A DNA stretch of 64,000 nucleotides, from positions 1 through 64,000 of the forward strand of contig CAMYLZ010000027.1 in assembly GCA_947259375.1 (NCBI GenBank), given 5' to 3'. The translations under genes were made by a program, and so were the position numbers. This document shows, piece after piece, positions 6,514 through 17,092 of the stretch (its first letter is position 1; each line of letters begins with the position of its first letter). The notes under the pieces were generated by a model, which did no database searches, was not told the DNA's origin, and saw only the letters and a program-made list of their open reading frames with translations. This DNA comes from an uncultured Parvularculaceae bacterium (GTDB taxonomy: Bacteria > Pseudomonadota > Alphaproteobacteria > Caulobacterales > Parvularculaceae).

Positions 6514-9462
6514 ATGCCAGATGCATCGAATGACGGTTCCGATAAGTCCGCTGAAAAAGGGCGCGACTATCGCGACACGCTGTTCCTGCCCCAGACCGAT
6601 TTTCCCATGCGCGCGGGCCTTCCGAAGCGTGAGCCGGAATGGCTCGCCCGCTGGGCGAAGCTTGGCATGTACCGCGCCTTGCGCGAGGCCGCGAAGGGCC
6701 GGGAGAAATTTGTTCTCCATGACGGGCCGCCTTACGCCAACGGCCATATCCATATGGGCACCGCGCTGACGAAGATTTTGAAAGACGTCATCGTCCGCTC
6801 GAAACAAATGGCGGGCTTTGACGCCAATTACGTGCCCGGCTGGGACTGCCATGGCTTGCCGATCGAATGGCAGGTGGAAAAGGAATTCGCCGCCAAGGGC
6901 CGTAAGAAGCGCGACGTGCCGGTGACGGAGTTCCGCAAGGCGTGCCGCGATTACGCGCAAAAATGGCTCGACATTCAGCGCGAGGAGTTCAAGCGGCTCG
7001 GGCCGGAAGGCGACTGGGATAATCCGTATACGACGATGGCTTTCGCTTCCGAAGCGAAGATTGCCGGCGAATTGTTGAAATTCGCCGAGCTAGGGCTGCT
7101 TTATCGCGGCTCCAAGCCGGTCATGTGGTCGCCGGTGGAGCAGACCGCGCTGGCTGAAGCGGAGATCGAATATCAAGACCATGTCTCGCCGACCATTTGG
7201 GTGAAGTTTCCGGTGTGCGGCGGCGGGCAAGACCCTGACTTGCTGGCCGGCGCGTCGGTGGTCATCTGGACGACGACGCCATGGACGATCCCCGGCAACC
7301 GGGCGATTTGCTACGGCCCGCGGCTTTCCTACGGCCTTTATGAAGTCGTCGCCATGCAAGGCGATCTGAAATTCGAGCCCTGGTCGAAGCCGGGCGACAA
7401 ACTTGTGCTGTCTGACGCGCTGGCCGAAAGTGTGCGCGAGGCGGGGCTGATCGCCGAATGGAAGCGCGTCGCCGATGTGCCGGCGGCGGCGCTGAATGGC
7501 GTGTCGTGCGACCACCCGCTCAAGGGCTTTGCAGGCGGTTATGAATTCGAGGTGCCGCTGCTCGCCGGCGATCACGTCACCGATGATGCGGGCACGGGTT
7601 TCGTTCACACCGCGCCGAGCCATGGTCAGGAGGACTATATCGCCTGGGTCTCGGCTTTCGGCACGCAGGCGGAAATTCCGCATACGGTGGATGAGTTTGG
7701 CGTCTACACCGACGAGTCGCCGGGCTTTGCCGGCGAGCAGATCATCGTCACCGACGGCAAGAAAAAGGGCAAGGAAGGCGGCGCCAACAAGGCGGTGATC
7801 GAACAGCTCATCGCCCATGACAAGCTGCTCGCGCGCGGGCGGCTCACTCACTCCTACCCGCATTCATGGCGGTCGAAAGCGCCGGTGATCTTCCGCAATA
7901 CGCCGCAATGGTTCATCGCCCTCGACAAACCGACAGCAAATGGCAAGACCTTGCGCGAGAATGCGCTGGGCGCAATCGATGCGACGGCCTTCACGCCGGA
8001 GCGCGGGCGCACCCGCATCCGCACCATGGTCGAGGATCGGCCTGACTGGCTGATTTCACGCCAGCGCGCCTGGGGCGTGCCGATCACCATTTTCGCCCAT
8101 AAGGAAACCGGCGCGGTGCTGGTCGATGAAGCGGTCAACAGCCGGATCATCGCGGCGTTGACAGCGCGCGGCGCGGACGCCTGGTTCGAAACCCCGGCGC
8201 AGGAATTTCTCGGCGCCGATTACAAGGCGGAAGATTATGAAAAGGTCGAGGACATTCTCGATGTGTGGTTTGATTCCGGTTCGACCCACGCTTTCTGCCT
8301 CGAAGCGCGCGAAGATCTGAAATGGCCGGCCGATGTTTATTGCGAAGGCTCCGACCAGCATCGCGGCTGGTTCCAGTCTTCGCTGCTGGAGGCCTGCGGC
8401 ACCCGCGGGCGTGCGCCTTATAATCACATCGTCACCAATGGTTTCGTCGTCGACGCCGAAGGGCGCAAAATGTCGAAATCCCTCGGCAATACGATGCTGC
8501 CCGAGGAAGTCATCAAGCAATATGGGGCGGAGATCATCCGCATCTGGGTGGCGAGCGGCGATTATACCGAAGATCCGCGCGTCGGCCCGGAGATCATCAA
8601 TTCGGCCGCTGACGCTTATCGCCGCTTGAGGAATACGCTGCGTTATCTTCTCGGCGCGCTCAGCGATTTCAGCGATGACGAACGGGTCGCGCCGGCCGAC
8701 ATGCCGGAGCTTGAGCGCTACATCCTGCACCGGCTTTCCGTGCTCGATGAGGAAGTGCGTGCGGCTTATGACAAGTTCGACTTCAAGGGCGTGTGGCGCA
8801 AATGCTTCGATTTCGCCTCGTCCGATCTTTCGGCATTCTATCTCGATGTGCGCAAGGACGCGCTTTATTGCGACCAACCGGACGCGCTGCGCCGCCGCGC
8901 CGCGCGCACGGTGATGGCGGAGGTGTTCGACCGTCTTGTTTTGTGGCTGGCGCCGATTTGCGTCTTTACGGCGGAAGAGGCGTGGCTCACGCGTTACCCG
9001 TCCGAAGACGGATCAGTGCATCTCCAGCAATTTCCGCAAACGTCGGCCGCCTGGCGCGACGCCGGCCTTGGCGTCAAATGGCGCAAGATCCGCGATGTGC
9101 GCCGCGTGGTCACCGGCGCCCTTGAAGTGGAGCGGCGTGAAAAACGCATCGGCGCCAGCCTTGAGGCCGCGCCGGTCGTGCATGTGGCGGATGCAGACCT
9201 GCTCAATGCCTATGACGGCATCGACGCGGCGGAGCTGTTCATCACCTCGGCTGCAACGCTGACCGACAAGCCGGGCCCGGAAGCTGCGTTCCGGCTCGAA
9301 GGCGAGGCTGAGGCCGTCACCGTCGCCCCGCTCAAGGCCGACGGCGAGAAATGCCGGCGCTGCTGGCGCATTCTGCCTGAAGTCGGACGGCATGAATCTC
9401 ATGATGATTTATGCGAACGTTGCATCGGCGCCGTCGAGGCCGGCGATCAAGGGAAGGCGTGA
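6514..9462 (+). CDS. ileS: Isoleucyl-tRNA synthetase
   Basis: Charges tRNA-Ile with isoleucine. A 982-residue class Ia synthetase with the HIGH-type motif at [11 protein letters not shown] (about 72-82), the CP1 editing domain with TTPWTIPGN and [16 protein letters not shown], the KMSKS loop at residues 652-656, an anticodon-binding domain, and a C-terminal zinc finger of two Cys pairs (CRRC and CERC). ATG 6514 is chosen over TTG 6508 because AAGAGA lies about 7 bases upstream. The lspA start follows the stop codon directly. Confidence 0.97.
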   Translation: MPDASNDGSDKSAEKGRDYRDTLFLPQTDFPMRAGLPKREPEWLARWAKLGMYRALREAAKGREKFVLHDGPPYANGHIHMGTALTKILKDVIVRSKQMAGFDANYVPGWDCHGLPIEWQVEKEFAAKGRKKRDVPVTEFRKACRDYAQKWLDIQREEFKRLGPEGDWDNPYTTMAFASEAKIAGELLKFAELGLLYRGSKPVMWSPVEQTALAEAEIEYQDHVSPTIWVKFPVCGGGQDPDLLAGASVVIWTTTPWTIPGNRAICYGPRLSYGLYEVVAMQGDLKFEPWSKPGDKLVLSDALAESVREAGLIAEWKRVADVPAAALNGVSCDHPLKGFAGGYEFEVPLLAGDHVTDDAGTGFVHTAPSHGQEDYIAWVSAFGTQAEIPHTVDEFGVYTDESPGFAGEQIIVTDGKKKGKEGGANKAVIEQLIAHDKLLARGRLTHSYPHSWRSKAPVIFRNTPQWFIALDKPTANGKTLRENALGAIDATAFTPERGRTRIRTMVEDRPDWLISRQRAWGVPITIFAHKETGAVLVDEAVNSRIIAALTARGADAWFETPAQEFLGADYKAEDYEKVEDILDVWFDSGSTHAFCLEAREDLKWPADVYCEGSDQHRGWFQSSLLEACGTRGRAPYNHIVTNGFVVDAEGRKMSKSLGNTMLPEEVIKQYGAEIIRIWVASGDYTEDPRVGPEIINSAADAYRRLRNTLRYLLGALSDFSDDERVAPADMPELERYILHRLSVLDEEVRAAYDKFDFKGVWRKCFDFASSDLSAFYLDVRKDALYCDQPDALRRRAARTVMAEVFDRLVLWLAPICVFTAEEAWLTRYPSEDGSVHLQQFPQTSAAWRDAGLGVKWRKIRDVRRVVTGALEVERREKRIGASLEAAPVVHVADADLLNAYDGIDAAELFITSAATLTDKPGPEAAFRLEGEAEAVTVAPLKADGEKCRRCWRILPEVGRHESHDDLCERCIGAVEAGDQGKA

Positions 9463-9981
9463 ATGAGCGAAGCAGCGGCGCTGATGAGCAAGATGACGGC
9501 ATGGTGGGCCGATGCGCGGGCCAACCGGCTGTTCTGGCGCGGGCTGATCGGCGCCGGCCTGGTCATTGCGCTCGACCAGGCGACGAAGTTCTGGATTGTC
9601 CATCAGGTCGGGCTGCCTGAACTCGGCAAGATCGAGATTTCAGGGGTCTTCGATCTTTCCTATGTCGAAAATCGCGGCGCCAGTTTCGGCATGCTGTCGG
9701 GGATGCGGGTGGTCCTGTCGCTGGTTTCGATCGGTGTTGCCATGGGGCTGACCGTCTGGCTTGGCCGCCTGGCCCGGCCGATCGCCGCCGCTGGCGTCGC
9801 CCTGATCATCGGCGGCGCGCTTGGAAATCTTTATGATCGTATCGCTTACGGCTATGTGGTCGATTTTCTTGATTTTTCGGGGCTGGCCTTCCCTTGGGTT
9901 TTCAATGTGGCGGATGCCGCGATCAATATTGGCATCGCATTTTTGCTGCTTGATGCGTGGCGCACGCGCGATCAGGCCTAG
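9463..9981 (+). CDS. lspA: Prolipoprotein signal peptidase II
   Basis: Removes signal peptides from diacylated prolipoproteins in the inner membrane. The 172-residue protein has four hydrophobic segments and the catalytic Asp pair in GNLYDR (Asp125) and FNVADAAI (Asp151). The ATG follows the ileS TGA with no gap, and GGAAGG lies upstream, so the two genes are translated as an operon. The ileS-lspA order is conserved in Proteobacteria. ATGs at 9484 and 9493 are possible later starts. Confidence 0.96.
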   Translation: MSEAAALMSKMTAWWADARANRLFWRGLIGAGLVIALDQATKFWIVHQVGLPELGKIEISGVFDLSYVENRGASFGMLSGMRVVLSLVSIGVAMGLTVWLGRLARPIAAAGVALIIGGALGNLYDRIAYGYVVDFLDFSGLAFPWVFNVADAAINIGIAFLLLDAWRTRDQA

Positions 9982-9997
9982 GAACGCTTTTCCGGCT

Positions 9998-10026
9998 TTG
10001 CGCGGGGCGAGGGTCATGCTTATAGT
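9998..10026 (+). promoter_or_regulatory. Sigma-70-type promoter before the BamF-like gene
   Basis: TTGCGC (9998-10003), a 17-base spacer and TATAGT (10021-10026) lie just after lspA. A start near 10033 would leave a 5' leader of about 40 bases before ATG 10076. Confidence 0.45.
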
Positions 10027-10075
10027 GCGCCCGTCGTCGGCGGGGCGGGCGCGAAAAAAGTAGGGAGTGATGAAA

Positions 10076-10636
10076 ATGTTGAATGCTTCTGCGATGCGGT
10101 TCGCCGGTGCGATGGCGGCCATCGCCGTGATGACCGCGGGCTGCGGCATCGGCAAGGCGGTTGGCGGGGGCAAGAATGCGCCGGATGAATTCGCCATTAC
10201 GACCAAGGCGCCATTGGTGGTGCCGCCGGATTATGCGCTGCGGCCGCCGCGTCCGGGTGAGACGCGCCCGCAGGAACTCTCGCCGTCAGAACGCGCTCAA
10301 CAGGTGCTGCTGGGCGATGCATCAGCCGCGCCGCCGACTGTCGGCGAACAGTTGATCCTGCGTAAGGCCGGGGCGCTTGGGTCGGACGGCACGATCCGCA
10401 CGGTTCTCGCTGCCGAAAATGGCGGGCGTGCTGAAAAAGAACGCAGCCTCGCCAACCAGTTGCTGTTCTGGAATTTCATCGGCGACGAGATCGATGATTC
10501 CGCCGCGCCATTGCGGGTTGAAAATCCGGAGGAATGGCTTGCGGCGCGCGATGCGGCGATCAAGGCCGTCATCGGCGAAGAAGCCGAGGTCGAGATCAAG
10601 CAGTCCGAAGGGCTCAAGCTTCCCGGCGTTTTCTAA
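10076..10636 (+). CDS. DUF3035 lipoprotein, BamF-like beta-barrel assembly subunit
   Basis: A lipoprotein with signal peptide and lipobox TAGC near residue 16-19, then the family signature EFAITTKAPLVVPPDY followed by ALRPPRPG. This segment is shared by the DUF3035 proteins, described as BamF of the alphaproteobacterial outer-membrane assembly (BAM) complex and related to part of BamC. The lspA-DUF3035 order is typical of the class. AGGGAG (10062-10067) is best spaced for ATG 10076; GTG 10067 and ATG 10070 lie within or right against that site. Family assignment is firm; membership in the BAM complex is by homology. Confidence 0.8.
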   Translation: MLNASAMRFAGAMAAIAVMTAGCGIGKAVGGGKNAPDEFAITTKAPLVVPPDYALRPPRPGETRPQELSPSERAQQVLLGDASAAPPTVGEQLILRKAGALGSDGTIRTVLAAENGGRAEKERSLANQLLFWNFIGDEIDDSAAPLRVENPEEWLAARDAAIKAVIGEEAEVEIKQSEGLKLPGVF

Positions 10637-10657
10637 GACAGGGCGTCGCCCGGATTG

Positions 10658-10955
10658 TCAGCGCCGCGCCGCCGCGCTCTCGGCGAGCCGGCGCATGGCG
10701 TCCTGCTCGTCGACAAGGCCTTCATAGCCAAGCCGCGCCTGAATTTTCGACGTATCGAAGTCGAGATTCTGGCGGAACTCGAACGCCCCCTGCAGCGGCG
10801 CGACATCTGATCGTTCGGGCAATTGCGCGAGGCGTTCGCCAATGCTTGGCGTTTGCGCCTCGCCGATATTGAATATCTGGTTCGCCGCGTCAGGATGAAA
10901 CGCCGCCAGCGCAGTCGCCATATTTGCAACGCCGCCATTGTATAGCGATAATCGC
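10658..10955 (-). pseudogene. 3' remnant of an NAD-dependent epimerase/dehydratase gene
   Basis: On the minus strand about 96 codons read like the C-terminal end of an extended SDR (epimerase). They include GGVANMATALAAFHPDAANQ, then IFNIGEAQTPSIGERL, and finally DFDTSKIQARLGY with a typical helical end. The N-terminal Rossmann part is missing: upstream the frame runs into the antisense strand of mutL. This is a gene cut by deletion or rearrangement, now lying tail-to-tail with the BamF-like gene. The start of the homologous part is approximate. Confidence 0.65.
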
Positions 10956-10957
10956 GC

Positions 10958-12820
10958 ATGGCGAATCGAGCTGAAGAAATCTCCAACGAAACAAGCGTGA
11001 TCCACCGGCTGCCGCCGGGGGCGGTCAACCGTATCGCCGCCGGCGAAGTGATCGAACGGCCGGCGGCGGCGGTCAAGGAGCTGGTGGAAAACGCGCTCGA
11101 TGCCGGGGCGCGGCGCATCGATATCGAGATCGAGCATGGCGGCAAGACCCGACTTTCCGTGACCGATGATGGCGGCGGCATGAGCGCCGGTGATTTGTTG
11201 CTGGCGGTGGAGCGGCATGCAACCTCGAAACTCGCGCCCGGCGCGGATGGCGATTATGACCTGATGAATATCGCCACCATGGGCTTTCGCGGCGAGGCGC
11301 TGCCGTCGATCGGCGCGGTTGCGCGCCTTTCCATCACAACGCGCCAGGAGCACGGCGAGGCGCATCGCCTCAATGTTGAAGGCGGAACGTTAGACGGGCC
11401 GGCGCCGGCCGCGTTTGGCGGCCATGGCGCGCGGATCGACGTGCGCGATCTTTTCTATGCGACGCCGGCGCGGTTGAAATTTTTAAAATCCGATCAGGCG
11501 GAAACGACCGCCGTCGGCGAGGCGGTGCGCCGGCTCGCCATGGCCCGCCACGATGTCGCGTTCACGCTGTCCTCGTCCGGCCGCAAGATATTGCGCCTTG
11601 CCGCCCAGGCCGACACGGAAGACGGCAGGCTCGCCCGCCTCGCCGCGATCATGGGCGAGGAATTCGGCGAGAACGCACTGCCGATCAACGCGGAACGCGA
11701 CGGCGCGCGGGTGACGGGTTTCGCCGGGTTGCCGACCTATAATCGCGGCCTGCCGGACAAGCAGTTTTTATTCGTAAACGGACGGCCGGTGCGCGACAAA
11801 CTGATTGTCGGTGCGGTGCGCGGCGCCTATGCGGATTTTCTCGCCCGCGACCGGCACCCTGCGGTGGCGCTGTTTCTCGACATTCCGGCGGCGCTTGTGG
11901 ATATCAATGTGCACCCCGCGAAAACCGAAGTGCGTTTCAGAAACGCGGGAGAGGTCCGCGGGCTCTTGGTCGGCGCCTTGCGCCATGCGCTCGCCGCGGC
12001 GGGGCATCGCGCCTCAACGACGGTGAGCGCCTTTGCGCTGGGGCGGATGACGCCGCAATCGGGCGCCGCCGCAACGCCGATGCGCTCAACCTATCGCCCG
12101 GCGCCGGCGGCCAACCTCTATCTGCGCGACGCCTTCGCCCCGGTTACAGGATTGAATGACCGCCAATCGGCTTTTGACGATGTCGGCGCGCCAAGCGCGC
12201 GCGCCGAACCCGCGCCGGAACAATCGCCGGGGGCGGATGATACGCCGCTCGGCGCCGCGCGCGCGCAATTGCACGCAACCTATATCGTCGCGCAGACGGC
12301 GGATGGTCTGGTCATTGTCGATCAGCATGCGGCGCATGAGCGCCTGGTTTACGAGAAGATGAAATCCGCGCTCGATGGCGGCGCCGTGGCGAGCCAGGGG
12401 CTGCTTCTGCCCGAAGTCGTCGACCTTGCGGGCGATGAAGCCGATCGGCTCGAAAAGCATCTCGAAGATTTCGCGCGGCTCGGCCTCGTCATGGAGCGCT
12501 TTGGCGAGGATGCGGTGGTGGTGCGCGAGACGCCGGCCATGCTGGGCGAAGTTGACGTCAAGGGACTGGTGCGCGCGCTTGCCGATGACCTTTCATCTTT
12601 TGGCGAAACGCTGGCCTTGAAAGAGCGCCTGGAAGAGGTGTGTTCATCCATGGCCTGCCATGGCTCGGTCCGTTCCGGTCGGCGCATGACCGGCGATGAA
12701 ATGAACGCGCTCTTGCGTCAGATGGAGGCGACGTCTCATTCCGGCCAATGCAATCACGGGCGGCCGACTTACGTCGAATTGAAGCTCGCCGACATTGAGC
12801 GGCTGTTCGGGCGGCGCTAG
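10958..12820 (+). CDS. mutL: DNA mismatch repair protein MutL
   Basis: Couples MutS mismatch recognition to strand incision. The 620-residue protein has the GHKL ATPase N-terminus ([20 protein letters not shown], then DDGGGM and [12 protein letters not shown]), an S5-type second domain, a low-complexity linker (about 355-430), and a C-terminal dimerisation domain. That domain contains [12 protein letters not shown], the DQHA(X)2E(X)4E endonuclease motif, so the protein should nick DNA itself, consistent with species lacking MutH. ATG 10958 has no clear ribosome-binding site; GTG 10997 is a possible later start. Confidence 0.95.
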   Translation: MANRAEEISNETSVIHRLPPGAVNRIAAGEVIERPAAAVKELVENALDAGARRIDIEIEHGGKTRLSVTDDGGGMSAGDLLLAVERHATSKLAPGADGDYDLMNIATMGFRGEALPSIGAVARLSITTRQEHGEAHRLNVEGGTLDGPAPAAFGGHGARIDVRDLFYATPARLKFLKSDQAETTAVGEAVRRLAMARHDVAFTLSSSGRKILRLAAQADTEDGRLARLAAIMGEEFGENALPINAERDGARVTGFAGLPTYNRGLPDKQFLFVNGRPVRDKLIVGAVRGAYADFLARDRHPAVALFLDIPAALVDINVHPAKTEVRFRNAGEVRGLLVGALRHALAAAGHRASTTVSAFALGRMTPQSGAAATPMRSTYRPAPAANLYLRDAFAPVTGLNDRQSAFDDVGAPSARAEPAPEQSPGADDTPLGAARAQLHATYIVAQTADGLVIVDQHAAHERLVYEKMKSALDGGAVASQGLLLPEVVDLAGDEADRLEKHLEDFARLGLVMERFGEDAVVVRETPAMLGEVDVKGLVRALADDLSSFGETLALKERLEEVCSSMACHGSVRSGRRMTGDEMNALLRQMEATSHSGQCNHGRPTYVELKLADIERLFGRR

Positions 12821-12846
12821 GTTGCGCAACCGTCATGGAGGGCGTG

Positions 12847-13431
12847 ATGAAAACTTATTTGGGAATGATCGCCGCTGTCGGCGGTTTCGCCCTGGCGGGC
12901 TGCGGCCCGGCGGAGCAGCGCGCGACCGCCCCGGCTTCGGCAATCTCCGAGCCCGCATCCGAGTTCGCATCCGGGCCCGTTTACGAACCGATGGCGCATT
13001 TCGCGGCGCTTGCGGGCAAGGCGTGGCGGGGCGAGGGGACAGCCCCCGACGGCAAGCCCATCGTCGATATCGCCCGCTATGAGATGATCCTCGGCGGGCG
13101 CGCTTTTCAGGCAACCCACCGGCTCGAGGATGGTTCCTATGGCGGCAGGACGATCATCTTCTTTGACGAAGGCGCCAAAAAGCACATTTTTCACTATTTC
13201 ACGACCGCAGGGTTCCATACGACAGGCGAGATCACGCCGACGCCGACCGGTTTCATCAGTATCGAGAAAGTGCAAGGCCATGCGGAGATCGCAGAAGTGC
13301 GGGCCGAGGCGTTTTTTGAAGGCGATGTCATTCGCATCGCCTCCACTCATGTCGCGATTGACGGCGCTGCGTCCGCAGGCGACGAACTCGTTTATCGCGC
13401 GATCGATGATCCGGGTCCGCTCTACAGGTAA
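12847..13431 (+). CDS. Lipoprotein of unknown function
   Basis: A 194-residue protein with a clean lipoprotein signal ending in LAGC (Cys at about 19). A Ser/Ala/Glu-rich linker precedes a domain with alternating hydrophobic strands, suggestive of a small lipocalin-like beta barrel (LAGKAWRGEGTAPDGK at its start). It vaguely resembles DUF1579-type proteins such as the one at 47343-47909. GGAGGG (12837-12842) sits 4 bases before ATG 12847, so this start is preferred over ATG 12835. No function is assigned. Confidence 0.7.
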   Translation: MKTYLGMIAAVGGFALAGCGPAEQRATAPASAISEPASEFASGPVYEPMAHFAALAGKAWRGEGTAPDGKPIVDIARYEMILGGRAFQATHRLEDGSYGGRTIIFFDEGAKKHIFHYFTTAGFHTTGEITPTPTGFISIEKVQGHAEIAEVRAEAFFEGDVIRIASTHVAIDGAASAGDELVYRAIDDPGPLYR

Positions 13432-13443
13432 CGAAGGCAGAAA

Positions 13444-14127
13444 ATGACTGAGTACAAATTCACGCCGCTCAACGAACTGGGCGATTTTGTTTCCCGCAAT
13501 GACGAAGAAATGACCGCCCGTGCGGAATCTTTTTTCGACGACATAAAGCGCCGGCATACGATCCGCGATTTCACCGATCAGCCGGTGCCGCGCGAAGTGA
13601 TTGAGCGTTGCATCGAGGCGGCGGGGCGCGCGCCGTCCGGCGCCAACCACCAGCCGTGGTTTTTCGGGCTGGTCGGCGATCCGGCGGTGAAGCGTGATAT
13701 TCGTCTGGCTGCGGAGGAAGAAGAGCGCGCCTTTTATGCGGGCCGCGCCGGTGAAGAATGGCTTGAGGCGCTTGACCCGCTGGGCACCGGGCCGGAAAAG
13801 CCGTTTCTCGAAACCGCGCCGTGGCTGATCGCTGTCTTCGCCCAGCGTCGCGGCGGCGTCGAAGCGGGCATGGAGAAGAAGAACTATTATCTCCATGAAA
13901 GCGTCGGCATTGCTTGCGGCTTCCTGATCGCCGCATTGCATCACGCTGGGCTCGCGACGTTGACCCATACGCCGAACCCGATGTCTTTCCTGTCGAAGGC
14001 GCTGGACCGTCCGGCGACGGAAAAACCCTATCTCCTGATCGTCACCGGTCGCCCGCAGCCCGATGCTGCGGTGCCTCACCATTCGATGATCAAAAAGCCC
14101 TTGGGCGATATTATGAAGGTCTATTAG
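13444..14127 (+). CDS. Iodotyrosine-deiodinase-like nitroreductase-family flavoprotein
   Basis: An FMN enzyme of the nitroreductase fold, 227 aa. It follows the iodotyrosine deiodinase (IYD) pattern from end to end: RRHTIRDFTDQPVP, then APSGANHQPWFF, then SVGIACGFLIAALHHAGL, then TEKPYLLIVTGRP, then KKPLGDIM. The three residues that IYD uses to bind the halotyrosine zwitterion align as Glu94, Tyr98 and Lys119 with the same spacing (4 and 21 residues). It lacks the membrane anchor of the mammalian enzyme. Reductive dehalogenation of halotyrosines is the likely chemistry by homology; other quinone or nitro substrates remain possible. Confidence 0.8.
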   Translation: MTEYKFTPLNELGDFVSRNDEEMTARAESFFDDIKRRHTIRDFTDQPVPREVIERCIEAAGRAPSGANHQPWFFGLVGDPAVKRDIRLAAEEEERAFYAGRAGEEWLEALDPLGTGPEKPFLETAPWLIAVFAQRRGGVEAGMEKKNYYLHESVGIACGFLIAALHHAGLATLTHTPNPMSFLSKALDRPATEKPYLLIVTGRPQPDAAVPHHSMIKKPLGDIMKVY

Positions 14128-14288
14128 GGCCGTCCGCGTACGGGGCTTCCCGCAGCTGTCTCTCGCCTTTGTGATCCCGGCAAATCAGATTAACGCTGTC
14201 CACGGAGTTGATTCGCCGCCGGCGGTTTTGGCGGATCGCAAACGGACCGTTTCGGACGGTCGGGCGGGAGACAGAAGGGAGCCGCGCA

Positions 14289-14693
14289 ATGGGAATGATC
14301 AAGGAGTTTCAGGAGTTCGCCGTCAAGGGCAATGTGGTCGATATGGCCGTCGGCATCATCATTGGCGGGGCCTTTGGGACGATCGTCAAATCGCTGGTCA
14401 ATGACATTATCATGCCGCCGGTCGGTTTGCTGATGGGCGGTATCGACTTTTCGCAAATCGTCGTGACCCTGAAGGAGGCGACCGCCGAGGCCGAGGCGGT
14501 CACCATGAATGTCGGCCTGTTCATCAACAACATCATCTCTTTCCTGATTGTCGCATGGGCGGTTTTTATGCTGGTCAAAGGCATGAACAGCCTTAAGAAG
14601 AAGGCCGACGAGGCCCCTGCCGAGCCGCCGGCCCCGCCGCGCTCCGAGGCGCTTCTGGAAGAGATTCGCGACGCCTTGAGGGCGCGCGCTTAA
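14289..14693 (+). CDS. mscL: Large-conductance mechanosensitive channel
   Basis: Releases solutes on hypo-osmotic shock. The 134-residue protein has the amphipathic N-terminus ([18 protein letters not shown]), TM1 with [14 protein letters not shown], a periplasmic loop, TM2 with [14 protein letters not shown], and a C-terminal helix ([13 protein letters not shown]). AAGGGAG about 7 bases upstream of ATG 14289 fixes the start; frames extending further upstream are not needed. Confidence 0.95.
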   Translation: MGMIKEFQEFAVKGNVVDMAVGIIIGGAFGTIVKSLVNDIIMPPVGLLMGGIDFSQIVVTLKEATAEAEAVTMNVGLFINNIISFLIVAWAVFMLVKGMNSLKKKADEAPAEPPAPPRSEALLEEIRDALRARA

Positions 14694-14725
14694 AAAAAGA
14701 ACTACCCCTACCCAGTGAGAAGAAG

Positions 14726-14759
14726 CCCGGCCCCCGAGAAATCGGGGGCTGGGTTTTTT
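14726..14759 (+). terminator. Rho-independent terminator after mscL
   Basis: A 12-bp stem (left arm 14726-14737, right arm 14742-14753, one G-U pair) closes a GAAA tetraloop and is followed by six T residues (14754-14759). It separates mscL from lepA. Confidence 0.9.
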
Positions 14760-14846
14760 CATTTGGGCTAGCGGGGCGCAAAACCGGTTTCCCCTTTTGC
14801 CGATGATGCTCTATAGGGCTGGTTTTTGTAGCAAGATGTCCGTTTC

Positions 14847-16646
14847 ATGACGCCGCTTAAGAATATTCGAAATTTCTCCATCGTCGCCCATATCGATCAT
14901 GGCAAATCGACGCTTGCCGACCGTCTCATCCAGGTGACGGGCGGGCTCACCGATCGTGAGATGAAAAGCCAAGTGCTTGATTCCATGGAGCTTGAGCGCG
15001 AGCGGGGCATCACCATCAAGGCCCAGACCGTGCGCCTTGAATATACGGCGCAGGATGGCGAGACCTATATCCTGAATCTCATCGACACGCCGGGGCATGT
15101 GGATTTCACCTATGAAGTCTCGCGCTCGCTGTCGGCTTGCGAGGGCGCGCTGCTGGTGGTTGACGCCAGCCAGGGCGTCGAGGCGCAGACGCTCGCCAAT
15201 GTCTATCAAGCGATTGATGTCGATCTCGAAATCGTGCCGGTATTGAACAAGATCGACCTGCCCGCCGCCGAGCCCGACCGGGTGAAAGCGCAGATCGAGG
15301 ACGTCATCGGCATCGAGGCGAGCGACGCGCTCGAAATTTCCGCCAAGACTGGCATTGGCGTGCCGGGGGTGCTGGAAGCGATCGTCACGCGCCTGCCGGC
15401 GCCGGCAGGCGATCACGCCGCGCCGCTGAAAGCGCTGCTGGTTGATTCATGGTATGACGCCTATCTCGGCGTGGTCGTTCTGGTGCGGGTGATCGACGGC
15501 GTGCTGAAAAAAGGCATGCGCATCCGCATGATGGGCGCGAAAGCCGTCTACACCGTCGATCAGGTGGGCGTATCGACGCCGAAAAAGACGCCGGTGGATG
15601 CGCTCGGGCCCGGCGAGATCGGGTATCTGACCGCTTCGATCAAGGAAGTGGCGGACACCGCCGTCGGCGACACCATCACTGATGATCGCCGCCCTTGCGA
15701 CAAGCCTTTGTCGGGCTTCAAACCATCCGTACCCGTCGTGTTTTGCGGCATCTTCCCGGTTGACGCCAATGACTTTGAGGATTTGCGCGAAGCCATGGGC
15801 AAGCTGCGCCTCAATGACGCCAGCTTCGAATTTGAGATGGAAACATCCGCCGCGCTCGGCTTCGGCTTCCGTTGCGGGTTTCTAGGGTTATTGCATCTTG
15901 AGATTATCCGCGAGCGGCTTGAGCGCGAGTTTAATCTCGATCTCATTACCACGGCGCCAAGCGTCGTCTATGACATCTATCTGACGGACGGATCGAAGGT
16001 TGAGCTGCACAACCCGGCCGACATGCCGGACCCGGTGCGGATCGACCATATCGAGGAGCCGTGGATCAAGGCGACGATCATGGCGCCGGATGAATATCTC
16101 GGCGGCATTTTGAAACTTTGCGAAGAGCGGCGCGGCGTTCAGGTCGATCTGACCTATGCCGGAACGCGCGCCATGGTGGTCTATGAGCTGCCCCTCAATG
16201 AAGTGGTGTTCGATTTTTATGACCGGTTGAAATCAGTGTCGAAAGGCTATGCCAGCTTTGATTATCAGCTCACCGATCATCGTGCCGGCAATCTCGTAAA
16301 GATGCAGATCCTCGTCAATGAAGAGCCGGTGGACGCGCTCTCCATCATCGTTCACCGCGACAAGGCGGATTTCCGCGGCCGCGCCATGTGCGAAAAACTT
16401 AAAGACCTCATCCCGCGCCACCAGTTCAAGATCCCCGTTCAGGCGGCGATCGGCGGGCGGGTGATTGCCCGCGAGACCATCGCAGCGCTCAGGAAAGACG
16501 TCACCGCGAAATGCTATGGCGGCGACGCGACGCGGAAACGAAAGCTGCTTGAGAAGCAAAAAGAGGGCAAGAAAAAGATGCGCCAGTTCGGCCGCGTCGA
16601 AATCCCTCAGGAAGCGTTCATCAAGGCGCTGAAGATCGACAGTTAA
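14847..16646 (+). CDS. lepA: Elongation factor 4 (back-translocating ribosomal GTPase)
   Basis: A translational GTPase of normal length (599 aa). G1 is AHIDHGKST (about 13-21), the switch region is [13 protein letters not shown]3 is DTPGHVDF, and G4 is NKIDLP. The LepA-specific C-terminus is seen as [16 protein letters not shown] followed by [12 protein letters not shown]. It binds stalled or misassembled ribosomes. No strong ribosome-binding site precedes ATG 14847. Confidence 0.97.
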   Translation: MTPLKNIRNFSIVAHIDHGKSTLADRLIQVTGGLTDREMKSQVLDSMELERERGITIKAQTVRLEYTAQDGETYILNLIDTPGHVDFTYEVSRSLSACEGALLVVDASQGVEAQTLANVYQAIDVDLEIVPVLNKIDLPAAEPDRVKAQIEDVIGIEASDALEISAKTGIGVPGVLEAIVTRLPAPAGDHAAPLKALLVDSWYDAYLGVVVLVRVIDGVLKKGMRIRMMGAKAVYTVDQVGVSTPKKTPVDALGPGEIGYLTASIKEVADTAVGDTITDDRRPCDKPLSGFKPSVPVVFCGIFPVDANDFEDLREAMGKLRLNDASFEFEMETSAALGFGFRCGFLGLLHLEIIRERLEREFNLDLITTAPSVVYDIYLTDGSKVELHNPADMPDPVRIDHIEEPWIKATIMAPDEYLGGILKLCEERRGVQVDLTYAGTRAMVVYELPLNEVVFDFYDRLKSVSKGYASFDYQLTDHRAGNLVKMQILVNEEPVDALSIIVHRDKADFRGRAMCEKLKDLIPRHQFKIPVQAAIGGRVIARETIAALRKDVTAKCYGGDATRKRKLLEKQKEGKKKMRQFGRVEIPQEAFIKALKIDS

Positions 16647-16682
16647 GGCCCGCGCCGGTCCGTGCGCGCCGCGAGGATTGAA

Positions 16683-17075
16683 ATGACACGTTCACGCGCG
16701 CCTCGCTCCCTATCCCCGCAATTGCGCTGGGTGTTGAAAATTATCGGCGTCGCGCTTGTCCCGATCGGGCTCGCCGGCGTCCTTTTGCCCGTGCTGCCCG
16801 GCGTGCCCTTCTTGATCCTTGCGGCGGCGTGTTTTGCGCGTTCTTCGCCAAGGCTTGAGCAATGGCTGGTCAATCACAAATTTCTGGGGCCGGGCATTGT
16901 CGCCTGGCGCGAGCGCGGCGCCATTTCGCTGAAATCGAAAACCATCGCCATCGCCGTCATGGCGGTTTCCGGCGGGGCGGCGTATGTTTCCGCCGCGCCG
17001 GCATTTGCAAAAATCATCGCATTGGTTTCACTGACCGGGGCCGCTTTATTTGTCGGCACTCGGCCGAATAGCTAG
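16683..17075 (+). CDS. YbaN/DUF454-family inner-membrane protein
   Basis: A 130-residue membrane protein with the family motif GLAGVLLPVLPGVPFLILAA in the first two helices, then CFARSSPRLEQWLVNHKFLGP and a WRERGAI loop, and further hydrophobic helices. The function of YbaN proteins is not established. ATG 16683 follows a GAGGA, and GTG 16662 is a weaker upstream alternative. Confidence 0.85.
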   Translation: MTRSRAPRSLSPQLRWVLKIIGVALVPIGLAGVLLPVLPGVPFLILAAACFARSSPRLEQWLVNHKFLGPGIVAWRERGAISLKSKTIAIAVMAVSGGAAYVSAAPAFAKIIALVSLTGAALFVGTRPNS

Positions 17076-17092
17076 CGCCTGCGCGATCCCGT

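Noticed and set aside
12817-14082. Open frame of 421 codons on the minus strand
   Set aside because: Antisense to the lipoprotein and deiodinase-like genes; no domain or start signal.
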